Shown here in pieces: positions 1 to 7,354 of a DNA stretch of 64,000 nt. The notes under the pieces are model-generated. The model was given only the letters and a program-made list of their open reading frames with translations, had not been told where the DNA came from and made no database searches. Position 1 is the first letter of the stretch; each line of letters starts with the position of its first letter. The stretch lies in contig SFHC01000004.1 in the NCBI GenBank assembly GCA_004555725.1, forward strand, positions 1 to 64,000, written 5' to 3'. This stretch comes from [Eubacterium] saphenum (GTDB taxonomy: Bacteria > Bacillota > Clostridia > Peptostreptococcales > Anaerovoracaceae). The translations under genes were made by a program, and so were the position numbers.

Positions 1-95
1 ATCGCAGCGGTCAGTGTGGTCTTGCCGTGGTCAACGTGTCCGATTGTTCCGATGTTGATATGCGGCTTGGTTCTTTCATATTTCTGCTTTGCCAT
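1..95 (-). CDS. tuf: Elongation factor Tu, N-terminal 31 residues (partial)
   Basis: Reading leftward from an ATG at 93-95 gives [20 protein letters not shown] followed by [11 protein letters not shown], the canonical EF-Tu start with the P-loop (G1) motif [10 protein letters not shown]-Tu is the GTPase that brings aminoacyl-tRNA to the ribosome. The gene runs off the left edge, so only the beginning of domain I is visible. A strong AAAGGAG ribosome binding site lies about 8 nt upstream. It sits beside a tRNA gene and sigH, as expected for the Bacillota translation/transcription cluster. Confidence 0.97.
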   Translation of the reverse strand, partial: MAKQKYERTKPHINIGTIGHVDHGKTTLTAA

Positions 96-129
96 TTCTC
101 ATACTCCTTTACAGTAACTACAAAAAAAT

Positions 130-206
<77 letters not shown>

Positions 207-274
207 TTATTACGCAGACTATCTTACTATGTTTCCCTGTTCTTGTCAAACTGTTTTTCATTTCTGTCTCGCTC

Positions 275-922
275 TCACATTCTGCCTTCCTGCAGGCAGC
301 GGTGGATCTTTCTGCGGACGCGCTGAATCGTGTTATCCACGACCTTGACCGGCCTGCCGAGGCGCTCTGCAATTTCACGGGATGTGCCGCCTGCGCGCAT
401 CTCTTCCCAGACCTCGCTTTCCAGCGGACTGAACAGGGAATTTCCGTCATTCTGCAGAAAACGCTCCAGATCATTCAGAAACACCTGAACAGCCGGATCG
501 CTGTCTGCGGCGGCGATCGTCTCTTCCAGAGTCAGGCCCCGTTCATTTTCCGGATCCGCCGAGCCATTCAGCGAAATAGATTCACTCAGGATCGCATTTT
601 TCTGCCGTGTCGCGCGGCGTATCGCAGAGACGATCTGCCGGCTGACGCAGAGGCGCGCAAAACTCCCGAAAGATGCTCCCGCATCCGGATTAAACCCCCG
701 GATCGCCTTCATGACGCCGATCATGCCTTCCTGGATGACATCTTCACGGTCCCCGCCTTCGATATAGTACCGGCGCGAAACCTGCCGCACCATATCCTTA
801 TAACGGCGGAGGAGAATCTCCTCCGCCTTCTGAGATGCTTCAAGATTAAGCGATGCCAAAGCTGCAAGCTGTTCATCGCTCAGAGATTCCAGATCAGTCA
901 TTTTCTGCAGGTTTCTGAACAT
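275..922 (-). CDS. sigH: RNA polymerase sigma factor, SigH family
   Basis: A 215-residue sigma-70 family protein of the length and architecture of Bacillus SigH. Region 2 lies at about residues 40-105, with GDREDVIQEGMIGVMKAIRG and a core/-10 binding helix ending AIRRATRQK. Region 4 lies at about residues 165-208, with an HTH around SREIAERLGRPVKVVDNTIQ. SigH directs transition-state transcription in Bacillota. The start at 922 is chosen because AAGGAG lies 8 nt upstream; an internal Met at residue 8 has no comparable site. The gene overlaps the end of rlmB by 29 nt, consistent with translational coupling in the usual rlmB-sigH order. Its regulon here is not visible. Confidence 0.93.
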   Translation of the reverse strand: MFRNLQKMTDLESLSDEQLAALASLNLEASQKAEEILLRRYKDMVRQVSRRYYIEGGDREDVIQEGMIGVMKAIRGFNPDAGASFGSFARLCVSRQIVSAIRRATRQKNAILSESISLNGSADPENERGLTLEETIAAADSDPAVQVFLNDLERFLQNDGNSLFSPLESEVWEEMRAGGTSREIAERLGRPVKVVDNTIQRVRRKIHRCLQEGRM

Positions 923-1970
923 CTCTCTGTCTCCTTATTTCATACATCAGAACCGCGGCTGCGTTGGACGCGTTCAGAGAGGTAATGTGTCCGAGCATCG
1001 GAATAGAAACAACTCCGTCGCACTTCTTCTTTACGTTCTCGCTGATTCCGGAGCCTTCTGCGCCGATCACCACGGCAACCGGTCCGGTGAGGTCCTGTCC
1101 GGTATAATTCTGCCCGTCCATATCGCAGGCGTAGACCCAGATATTTTTTTCTTTCAGCTCTTCAACAGTTCTTGAAATATTGGTCACCCTCGCGCACGGA
1201 AGGTACTCAATCGCACCCGCCGATGCTTTGGCGGCAGTCTGTGTCAGACCGACGGCCCTGCGTTTCTGAATGATGACGCCGTGCGCGCCGGCGCACTCGG
1301 CGCTCCGCATCACTGCTCCCAGATTATGCGGATCTTCAATACCGTCCAGGATGACGATAAACGGATCTTCTCCACGCTCTTCCGCCGTCTGCAGAATGTC
1401 ATCCACACTTGCATATTCATGTGCAGAAACATGCGCAGCGACACCCTGATGAGCAATTCCGTCCGCCAGATGATCCAGCATCTGTTTGCTGACTTTCTGC
1501 ACCAGGACGCCGTGTTCATTGGCCAGGGACAGAATTCTGCCAACTGACCCTCCACTCGTATCCTGAACCAGAATCTTCTCGATGCTGCGCCCGCTTTTCA
1601 GCGCTTCTGTCACTGGGTTCCGGCCAAAGATAAGTTCCCTGCTGCTCTCATGGTCACGCTGGAAATCTGTCCGCTCCTCACGTCCTGAAAACTCCCTTTC
1701 CGGCCGGCGGGAAGCATGATCCCTGCGATCATCATATCTGCGGCGGCTCTCGCTTTCTCTTCCGGACCGTTTTCCGCTGTACCGGTTCCCGCGTTCTCCG
1801 CGGTCGTCTTTCCGCGCGTTCCTGCGCCCGCCCTTTCCAGATGACCGTCCGTCCGGACGGCCGCCTCTTCCATATGCCTCCGGTCTTCCGGAACGTTCAT
1901 TTCTGCCCTTTCCGCCGGATATTCTCTTTCCGCGCTCTCCGCGTCCGCCATAATTATTTCTTCCGCTCAT
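894..1970 (-). CDS. rlmB: 23S rRNA 2'-O-methyltransferase RlmB (SpoU/TrmH family) with long basic N-terminal extension
   Basis: Residues 112-350 form a standard SpoU/TrmH-family methyltransferase: substrate-binding domain from ELIFGRNPV, then SPOUT motifs DGIEDPHNLGAVMRSAE, VVIGAEGSGIS and SIPMLGHITSLNASNA, which build the knotted SAM site. It would methylate a ribose in 23S rRNA. Residues 1-111 are an Arg/Gly/Ser/Glu-rich low-complexity extension absent from short family members and resembling RGG-type RNA-binding tails. The start overlaps dfrA by 17 nt and has no good ribosome binding site, so expression may be coupled to dfrA. No alternative Met lies between the start and the catalytic part, so the tail is probably genuinely translated. 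Confidence 0.92.
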   Translation of the reverse strand: MSGRNNYGGRGERGKRISGGKGRNERSGRPEAYGRGGRPDGRSSGKGGRRNARKDDRGERGNRYSGKRSGRESESRRRYDDRRDHASRRPEREFSGREERTDFQRDHESSRELIFGRNPVTEALKSGRSIEKILVQDTSGGSVGRILSLANEHGVLVQKVSKQMLDHLADGIAHQGVAAHVSAHEYASVDDILQTAEERGEDPFIVILDGIEDPHNLGAVMRSAECAGAHGVIIQKRRAVGLTQTAAKASAGAIEYLPCARVTNISRTVEELKEKNIWVYACDMDGQNYTGQDLTGPVAVVIGAEGSGISENVKKKCDGVVSIPMLGHITSLNASNAAAVLMYEIRRQRDVQKPAEND

Positions 1971-2442
1971 ATTTTACAAAACGGTACGAAATCCCGTTTT
2001 CCTCCATTTCTTCGCTCGTCCAAGTGATCTGAAAATCACGGTCCTCATCCAGATTCATGAGATGCCGGTCCGCCGGGAAGGTCTTTTCGATCCGCGTCAC
2101 CCAGCATGTATCGCAGTATGGCAGCAGCTCCTCATAAACGCTCGCCCCGCCGATCACAAACGCATCTTCTGCCTCTTCTCCCAGCGCATCCAGCAGCTGC
2201 GGAAGCGAGTGCACGGTCTCTGCACGCTCCGGCTGGTAATTCTCCCGGCGCGTAATCACAATGTTTCTGCGGTTTGGCAGTCCGCGCTTATGCGGCAGAC
2301 TCTCCAGCGTAGCTCTCCCCATTACGACGGTATGTCCGCTGGTTTTTTCTTTGAAGTATTTCATGTCCTCATGCAGACTGCAGAGCAGGTCGCCCTGATA
2401 TCCGATTCCCCACGCTGTGTCTGCGGCTACAATCATCTGCAT
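1954..2442 (-). CDS. dfrA: Dihydrofolate reductase
   Basis: A 162-residue DHFR that reduces dihydrofolate to tetrahydrofolate with NADPH, regenerating the cofactor oxidised by thymidylate synthase. Visible motifs: N-terminal MIVAADTAWGIGYQGD, the acidic substrate residue in HEDMKYFKEKT, the NADPH segment VVMGRATLESLP and VIGGASVYEEL. An upstream in-frame Met would add 23 mostly Arg-rich residues. The start at 2442 is preferred because GGAGG lies 7 nt before it and the protein then begins as usual for the family. It lies directly downstream of thyA on the same strand, a common functional pair, and overlaps rlmB. Confidence 0.95.
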   Translation of the reverse strand: MQMIVAADTAWGIGYQGDLLCSLHEDMKYFKEKTSGHTVVMGRATLESLPHKRGLPNRRNIVITRRENYQPERAETVHSLPQLLDALGEEAEDAFVIGGASVYEELLPYCDTCWVTRIEKTFPADRHLMNLDEDRDFQITWTSEEMEENGISYRFVKYERKK

Positions 2443-2495
2443 GCATCGTCCTCCGTTCCGGGCCGGGCGCTGCCGGCGCCTTCTCCTTGCCCGTG

Positions 2496-2512
2496 TGCTT
2501 TTTGTCGACAAA
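2496..2512. repeat. Copy of the TGCTTTTTGTC gene-end element (with GTCGAC centre)
   Basis: The 17 bases here are identical to the left part of the palindrome at 12827-12848. This copy lies just after the thyA stop. The right arm is incomplete, so it is a half element. See the finding on the recurring TGCTTTTTGTC motif. Confidence 0.5.
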
Positions 2513-2514
2513 GG

Positions 2515-3345
2515 TTAAATGGCCACAGGAATATTCCGGACCTGCGGACCATGCTGATAATTCTCTACGATCACGTCATCCGGGATGAAATCATAGAAAT
2601 CATGCACATCCGGGTTCAGTGTCACGGTCGGAGCCGGATACTGCGGACGCTGAATCAGCTCGCGGATGATCTCCACGTGGCGGTCGTAAATATGGGCATC
2701 GGCAATGACATGCACGAGTTCGCCCGGCTGGAACCCGCTGACCTGCGCCATCATCATGAGAAGAACCGCGTACTGGACGACATTCCAGTTATTGGCCGCC
2801 AGAATATCCTGGGATCTCTGGTTCAGTATCGCGTTCAGACGGTTTCCGGTGACGTTGAAGGTCATGCTGTACGCGCACGGTTCCAGACCCATCTCCTGCA
2901 GATCCTGAAAGTTATAGATATTGGTCATGATGCGGCGGGAATATGGCTCATGTTTCAGCAGGTACAGGACGTTGTCCACCTGATCCATATCGCCTTGCTT
3001 GAAATGATACGGAATGCCCAGCTGATAGCCGTACGCCTTGCCGATTGAACCGGTTTCATCGGCCCAGGAATCCCAGATTCTTGTCTTCAGATCATGCACG
3101 TTGTTGGATTTCTTCTGCCAGATCCAGAGCATCTCTTCAACAGCTGATTTTATCGCGGTGCGGCGCAGGGTCAGAGCCGGGAATTCTTTTGACAAGTCAT
3201 AGCGGTTCACCACGCCGAACTGCTTGATTGTGTATGCCTGCGCGCCGTCTTCCCAGTGCGGGCGCACTTTCTGCCCTTCTGTGGAAAATCCGCTGTCCAG
3301 AATATCCTGGCACATATTTACAAACAGTTTATCTGCGTAACTCAT
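2515..3345 (-). CDS. thyA: Thymidylate synthase ThyA
   Basis: A 276-residue folate-dependent thymidylate synthase converting dUMP to dTMP. The catalytic cysteine is in LEPCAYSMTF, followed by ILNQRSQDIL (phosphate-binding Arg-Ser) and the dUMP-binding ADAHIYDRH. The segment that usually reads LGxPFN is AANNWN here, keeping the key Asn but not the LG; I regard this as a clostridial ThyA variant rather than a defect. It ends in the typical short hydrophobic PVAI. The ATG overlaps the mrnC stop by 4 nt (ATGA), so the two are translationally coupled, and dfrA follows. Confidence 0.95.
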   Translation of the reverse strand: MSYADKLFVNMCQDILDSGFSTEGQKVRPHWEDGAQAYTIKQFGVVNRYDLSKEFPALTLRRTAIKSAVEEMLWIWQKKSNNVHDLKTRIWDSWADETGSIGKAYGYQLGIPYHFKQGDMDQVDNVLYLLKHEPYSRRIMTNIYNFQDLQEMGLEPCAYSMTFNVTGNRLNAILNQRSQDILAANNWNVVQYAVLLMMMAQVSGFQPGELVHVIADAHIYDRHVEIIRELIQRPQYPAPTVTLNPDVHDFYDFIPDDVIVENYQHGPQVRNIPVAI

Positions 3346-3809
3346 TCTTTCCCCTTCTGTTCTTTCTGCGCACGTTGTGCGTCCTGATACTGTTCTCCGA
3401 TCTCTATGGCGCGTCCGACAACGGCCTGAAGACGGTCTGACTGTCCGCTTTGATAGAGATAGCCGACCAGCGCTTCAAATCCGGTCGCCCACTTATACTG
3501 CATGGGAGAGGAGCCTCTCGGACGCGAGGTGTTGGTGTGGTTCCGCCCGCGCTTCACCAGACGCACCTCTTCATCGGTGAGAAACCCCTCTTCGATCATT
3601 TTCTGCACGGTCGCGGCCTGGCTGTCCGCCCGGACGAACTGGATTGCTTTCCGGTTCAGGCGGTCCACCTGCACGCCGCCGTCTTTCAGCACGTAACGGC
3701 GGATAAAGACCTCATATACAGCGTCTCCCAGGTAGGCCAGCGCGGTCGTGTTGGAGGCGGAAATACTGACCTTCTGGCTCTGGTTTTCTGTGATCGTTTC
3801 TTCTGCCAT
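3342..3809 (-). CDS. mrnC: Mini-ribonuclease III
   Basis: A 155-residue RNase III-type catalytic domain without a dsRNA-binding domain, as in Bacillus MrnC, which matures 23S rRNA termini. Motifs: ALAYLGDAVYEVFIRRYVL (RNase III signature with Asp and Glu), RGRNHTNTSRP, and the second acidic cluster YKWATGFEALVGYLY. The start follows the cysS stop by 1 nt, and its AAAGGAG site lies inside the end of cysS. The cysS-mrnC-rlmB neighbourhood is conserved in Bacillota; here thyA and dfrA are inserted between mrnC and rlmB. Confidence 0.95.
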   Translation of the reverse strand: MAEETITENQSQKVSISASNTTALAYLGDAVYEVFIRRYVLKDGGVQVDRLNRKAIQFVRADSQAATVQKMIEEGFLTDEEVRLVKRGRNHTNTSRPRGSSPMQYKWATGFEALVGYLYQSGQSDRLQAVVGRAIEIGEQYQDAQRAQKEQKGKE

Positions 3810-3810
3810 G

Positions 3811-5211
3811 CTACTCCTTTATAATCTGCACGCCCTGCGGAGTGTCCTTCAGCGTGATGCCCATTTCCTTCAGCTGATCGCGGATCTCGTCTGCGCGTGC
3901 AAAGTTTCTGGCCTTGCGCGCTTCCTGACGTTCCTCTACCAGTTTCTTCACTTCCGGATCGATTTTCTCCTGCTGATCCTGCTGCAGGAGACCCAGAACA
4001 TCGCAGAACTGCATGAGCTGATCTTCTGCAGCCTTTGCAAACGCTTTGGTGCTGTCTGCGCTGTTTACGGAGTTGATTGCGGAAACTAATTCAAAGACGG
4101 TGCTGATTCCGTCCGCAGTGTTCAGGTCATCGTCCATGACCTCGCAGAATTCCTGTACGTATTTTGGGAATGTCTCCGCTGTCTTCTGCTCGTCCGCGTT
4201 CATGTCTCCGTCTTTACCGTTCTTCTGAAGGTATTCCAAAGTCTCCTTGCAGTTGCGCATGCGCTGAAGTCCGGCCTCGGACTGTTCCATCAGCTCGTCA
4301 CTGTAGTCAATCGGATTTCTGTACTGTCCGGAAAGCAGGAAGAAACGGATGACTTCGCCGTCATATTTCTTTCTGATTTCGCGCACGGTCATGAAATTGC
4401 CCTTGGACTTGGACATTTTGACGTTATTCATGGTGATGTAGGCGTTATGCATCCAGTAATGCGCGAATGGCACACCGTTGCAGCACTCCGACTGCGCGAT
4501 CTCATTCTCATGATGCGGGAACATCAGATCCTGGCCGCCGCAGTGAACGTCGATGGTATCGCCGAGGTGCTTCTTGGCCATGGTCGAGCATTCAATGTGC
4601 CATCCCGGACGGCCCATTCCCCATGGAGATTCCCATGCGATTTCACTTTCTTCTTTGCGCGCCTTCCAGAGCGCAAAATCCAGCGGATCTTTTTTTACCT
4701 CACCGACAGCAATGCGGGCGCCGGCTTCCAGATCATCGATGTTCTGACCGGAGAGCTTTCCGTAATTCTTGGCTTTGCGGGTGCTGAAGTATACATCCCC
4801 GTCAGCCTCATACGCGTACCCTTTGTCGATCAATGTCTGGATAAATGCAATGATGTCCGGAATATGCTCCGATACTCTAGGATGGACATCTGCGCGGGTC
4901 ACGTTCATCGCCTGCACATCTTCAAAATACTCTTTAATGTATTTCTCTGCGACGTCCATAGCACCGATTCCCTCTTCCTTGGCCTTGCGGATGATCTTGT
5001 CATCTACGTCGGTGAAATTCTGCACAAACCTCACTTTATAGCCGCGGTACTGAAGGTACTTGCGGAAAGTGTCAAACACAACAATCGGTCTCGCGTTTCC
5101 GATATGGATATAGTTATATACCGTCGGTCCGCAGGAATAGATCAGTGCCTCATTCTCATGAATCGGGCGGAATTCTTCTTTCTCTCTTGTCAGTGTGTTA
5201 TATATTTTCAT
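3811..5211 (-). CDS. cysS: Cysteinyl-tRNA synthetase
   Basis: A full-length (466-residue) class I synthetase. The HIGH motif reads HIGN within CGPTVYNYIHIGNARP and the KMSKS motif is KMSKSKGN. The four zinc ligands expected for CysRS are present: Cys in SCGPTVYN, Cys in WHIECSTM, and His and Glu in FPHHENEIAQSE. It charges tRNA-Cys. It starts MKIYNTLTREKEEF and is the first gene of the cysS-mrnC-thyA-dfrA-rlmB-sigH run. I saw no T-box-like leader in the roughly 70 bases before it. Confidence 0.97.
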   Translation of the reverse strand: MKIYNTLTREKEEFRPIHENEALIYSCGPTVYNYIHIGNARPIVVFDTFRKYLQYRGYKVRFVQNFTDVDDKIIRKAKEEGIGAMDVAEKYIKEYFEDVQAMNVTRADVHPRVSEHIPDIIAFIQTLIDKGYAYEADGDVYFSTRKAKNYGKLSGQNIDDLEAGARIAVGEVKKDPLDFALWKARKEESEIAWESPWGMGRPGWHIECSTMAKKHLGDTIDVHCGGQDLMFPHHENEIAQSECCNGVPFAHYWMHNAYITMNNVKMSKSKGNFMTVREIRKKYDGEVIRFFLLSGQYRNPIDYSDELMEQSEAGLQRMRNCKETLEYLQKNGKDGDMNADEQKTAETFPKYVQEFCEVMDDDLNTADGISTVFELVSAINSVNSADSTKAFAKAAEDQLMQFCDVLGLLQQDQQEKIDPEVKKLVEERQEARKARNFARADEIRDQLKEMGITLKDTPQGVQIIKE

Positions 5212-5282
5212 ATTGACCGTTCACTCCTAGCAGTTATCTCATCTTGTTTTCTGCGTTCACAAAACGCATGAACGCCCGCGAA

Positions 5283-5762
5283 TTATTCTACGACAATAGT
5301 CTTGATAACAACCGGCTCCTCCGGTTTGTCGTTCCACATGCTTCTCGGAACGTTCGCGATGTTCTGCGCAACCTCCATTCCATCGGTGATCTTTCCGAAT
5401 GCGGCATACTGTCCGTCCAGATGCGGCGCATCCGCAACCATGATAAAGAACTGAGAGCCTGCGGAATTCGGATCCATGGTTCTTGCCATAGACAGAACAC
5501 CAGTGGTGTGCTTCAGATCATTCTTGACGCCGTTTGCGGCAAACTCTCCCTTAATGGAATATCCCGGGCCGCCTGCGCCTGTTCCGTCCGGATCTCCGCC
5601 CTGGATCATGAATCCCGGAATAACGCGATGGAAGGTCAGACCGTCATAAAAACCGCTCTTAGCGAGCTTCTCAAAATTCTCCACAGTAATCGGAGCGATA
5701 TCTTCATACAGTTCGCCGGTCATAACGCCGCCGTTTTCCATTGTAATCGTTACTTTTTTCAT
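5283..5762 (-). CDS. Peptidyl-prolyl cis-trans isomerase, cyclophilin type
   Basis: A 159-residue single-domain cyclophilin catalysing cis-trans isomerisation of prolyl bonds. Core motifs are FHRVIPGFMIQGGDPDGTG, GVLSMARTMDPNSAGSQFFI and AFGKITDGMEVAQNIA. There is no signal peptide, so it is cytoplasmic. The start at 5762 is chosen because GGAGG lies 7 nt upstream; a Met 11 codons earlier has no such site. A promoter is visible upstream at 5863-5892, so it appears to be transcribed alone. Confidence 0.95.
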   Translation of the reverse strand: MKKVTITMENGGVMTGELYEDIAPITVENFEKLAKSGFYDGLTFHRVIPGFMIQGGDPDGTGAGGPGYSIKGEFAANGVKNDLKHTTGVLSMARTMDPNSAGSQFFIMVADAPHLDGQYAAFGKITDGMEVAQNIANVPRSMWNDKPEEPVVIKTIVVE

Positions 5763-5862
5763 TTTCTTTCCTCCATGCCTGCACATAATATGCAATAACG
5801 GCTGTTTATCTCAATATCATTCTTAACTCTTCTAACGGCATGCCAGTCATGCACGTTGTTCT

Positions 5863-5892
5863 ATTATACCCTTTTACGTGCAAAATCCTCAA
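5863..5892 (-). promoter_or_regulatory. Predicted sigma-A promoter for the cyclophilin gene
   Basis: On the minus strand TTGAGG is followed after 18 bases by TATAAT. The predicted start site is about 95 nt upstream of the cyclophilin ATG. Confidence 0.6.
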
Positions 5893-5945
5893 GGTTCTTT
5901 CGGCCTCACGCGGGCAAGCGCCATTTTACGACATGCGGCTTGCAG

Positions 5946-6470
5946 CTACCTGCACAAAAACGCGCCTGCGACGCCGGCGATGACCATGATGGTGATCGGG
6001 CTCCACTTGAGTTTTCCGACCATGAACACGGTGGCCGCGCAGATGATGATCGGAATCGGGTTGAGGCTGGTGAACACGCTCTCGCCGACCATGACAAAGG
6101 ATGCGCCGATCAGACCGGCTGTAACCGGCCGGATGCCTTTAAACGCACCTTCTACGAGCGGGCTCTCCCGGAACCGGGTCAGCAGACTCACAACCAGGGA
6201 AATCAGGATGAACGACGGCGTGGCTTCGCCCAGTGTGGCAACAACCGCGCCAAATACACCTGCTGTGTTGTAGCCGACATAGGTCGCCGCATTGACGGCC
6301 AGCGGTCCCGGCGTCATCTGTGAAATGGCGACCAGATTGGAGAATTCTCCTTTTGACATGGCGCCGAAGGTCAGTGCAGTCTGATAGATCATCGGCAGCA
6401 TAGCGAGGCCTCCGCCAAATCCAAGCAGGCCGACTTTTGCAAACTGAAGAAAAAGAAGAAGGTAAACCAT
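5946..6470 (-). CDS. Chromate transporter-family membrane protein (half-size, second subunit)
   Basis: A 174-residue, strongly hydrophobic single CHR-domain protein with family motifs GLLGFGGGLAMLP near the N-terminus, SQMTPGPLAVNAATYVGY, and several transmembrane segments. Short-chain CHR proteins act as pairs that together equal one long ChrA; the partner is immediately upstream, with its stop touching this start. AAAGGAGG lies 8 nt before the ATG. The family was named for chromate export, but the true substrate in an anaerobe is unknown; the annotation is by family only. Confidence 0.88.
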   Translation of the reverse strand: MVYLLLFLQFAKVGLLGFGGGLAMLPMIYQTALTFGAMSKGEFSNLVAISQMTPGPLAVNAATYVGYNTAGVFGAVVATLGEATPSFILISLVVSLLTRFRESPLVEGAFKGIRPVTAGLIGASFVMVGESVFTSLNPIPIIICAATVFMVGKLKWSPITIMVIAGVAGAFLCR

Positions 6471-7193
6471 TTACTCGTCCTCCTTTCCGCCCGCACATCC
6501 ATCATCCGGCTGCCCGGTGTCTGCAGGTGACGCAACCTCCTGATCGCCGCCGGACGCCGTTTCCGGGGGAACCCGGTTTTCTGTAACTTTGGAATAGATC
6601 AGGCCCAGCGCAATGCTTCCCAGAATGACCCAGACGGCATTGACATTGAAGAACGTGATCAGCACAAATCCGGCAATCGCCAGCGCCGCCGCGAACCAGT
6701 TCTTCACCACGCGGCGGGCGATGGTGTACGCAGCCCAGCCGATCAGACCGGTCGCCGCCGCCTTGATGCCGACCAGCGCGCCTTTCACATACGGACTGCC
6801 GCCGATGCCGTGAAGCAGCTCGGTAACCGCGATAATGATGATCAAACTCGGGAGAAGAACCCCGATCGTCGCAGCTATCGCGCCTCTCCACTTTCGCTTC
6901 TCAAAACCGATATACGTGGCCATGTTGATGGCAATGACACCCGGAAGGCTCTGGCTGACCGCAATGCAGTCAATGATGTCATCTTCTCTGACCCAGTGGT
7001 TCTTTTCCACCATGATGGCCTGCATCTGCGGAATCATCGCCATTCCTCCGCCAATCGTCATTATTCCCAGTTTAAAGAATTCCCAGAACAGAATCAGGCA
7101 TCCGGCATCTCTCAACTCCGGTTCCTTCGCCAAACTGCCTCCTGCGGCTTTCTCCGGCGCTGTCTGCTCCGTGTTCGCCTCTCGTTTTCCCAT
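6471..7193 (-). CDS. Chromate transporter-family membrane protein (half-size, first subunit)
   Basis: A half-size CHR transporter with GIMTIGGGMAMIPQM, SQSLPGVIAINMATYIGF and about five to six membrane segments, plus a hydrophilic C-terminal tail rich in Gly, Asp and Pro. The ORF is open to 7343, but the proS terminator at 7295-7329 lies inside that extension, so the true start must be later: Met at 7193 (GGAGA-like site just upstream) or Met at 7226. I choose 7193. It forms a two-gene operon with the following CHR gene. Substrate unknown. Confidence 0.85.
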   Translation of the reverse strand: MGKREANTEQTAPEKAAGGSLAKEPELRDAGCLILFWEFFKLGIMTIGGGMAMIPQMQAIMVEKNHWVREDDIIDCIAVSQSLPGVIAINMATYIGFEKRKWRGAIAATIGVLLPSLIIIIAVTELLHGIGGSPYVKGALVGIKAAATGLIGWAAYTIARRVVKNWFAAALAIAGFVLITFFNVNAVWVILGSIALGLIYSKVTENRVPPETASGGDQEVASPADTGQPDDGCAGGKEDE

Positions 7194-7294
7194 TCTCCCA
7201 CATCCTCTGTCTTTAAATATTTCCATTCTGTTCAGGCCCTGTCCGCCCCGGCGGATCACTTTACAGGCCTTTCCGTCTCCGGATTTCTCCGCAG

Positions 7295-7329
7295 AAAAAA
7301 CGGCAGCAGGAAATTTCTCCCTGCTGCCG
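7295..7329 (-). terminator. Rho-independent terminator of proS
   Basis: A perfect 10-bp stem (CGGCAGCAGG / CCTGCTGCCG) with a 9-nt loop is followed on the minus strand by TTTTTT. It lies 25 nt after the proS stop and rules out the long start of the downstream transporter gene. Confidence 0.92.
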
Positions 7330-7354
7330 GATTGCGTTTCCATCAGATTCTATT

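Noticed and set aside
2515..3345. ThyA as defective because of the altered LGxPFN segment
   Set aside because: The catalytic Cys, the Arg-Ser pair, the key Asn and the dUMP-binding His/Tyr are all present; the variant looks like a lineage difference.
5212..5282. T-box leaders for cysS, proS or asnS
   Set aside because: The upstream regions are short and lack the TGGNACC T-box sequence and specifier stem; none was seen before any of the three synthetase genes.
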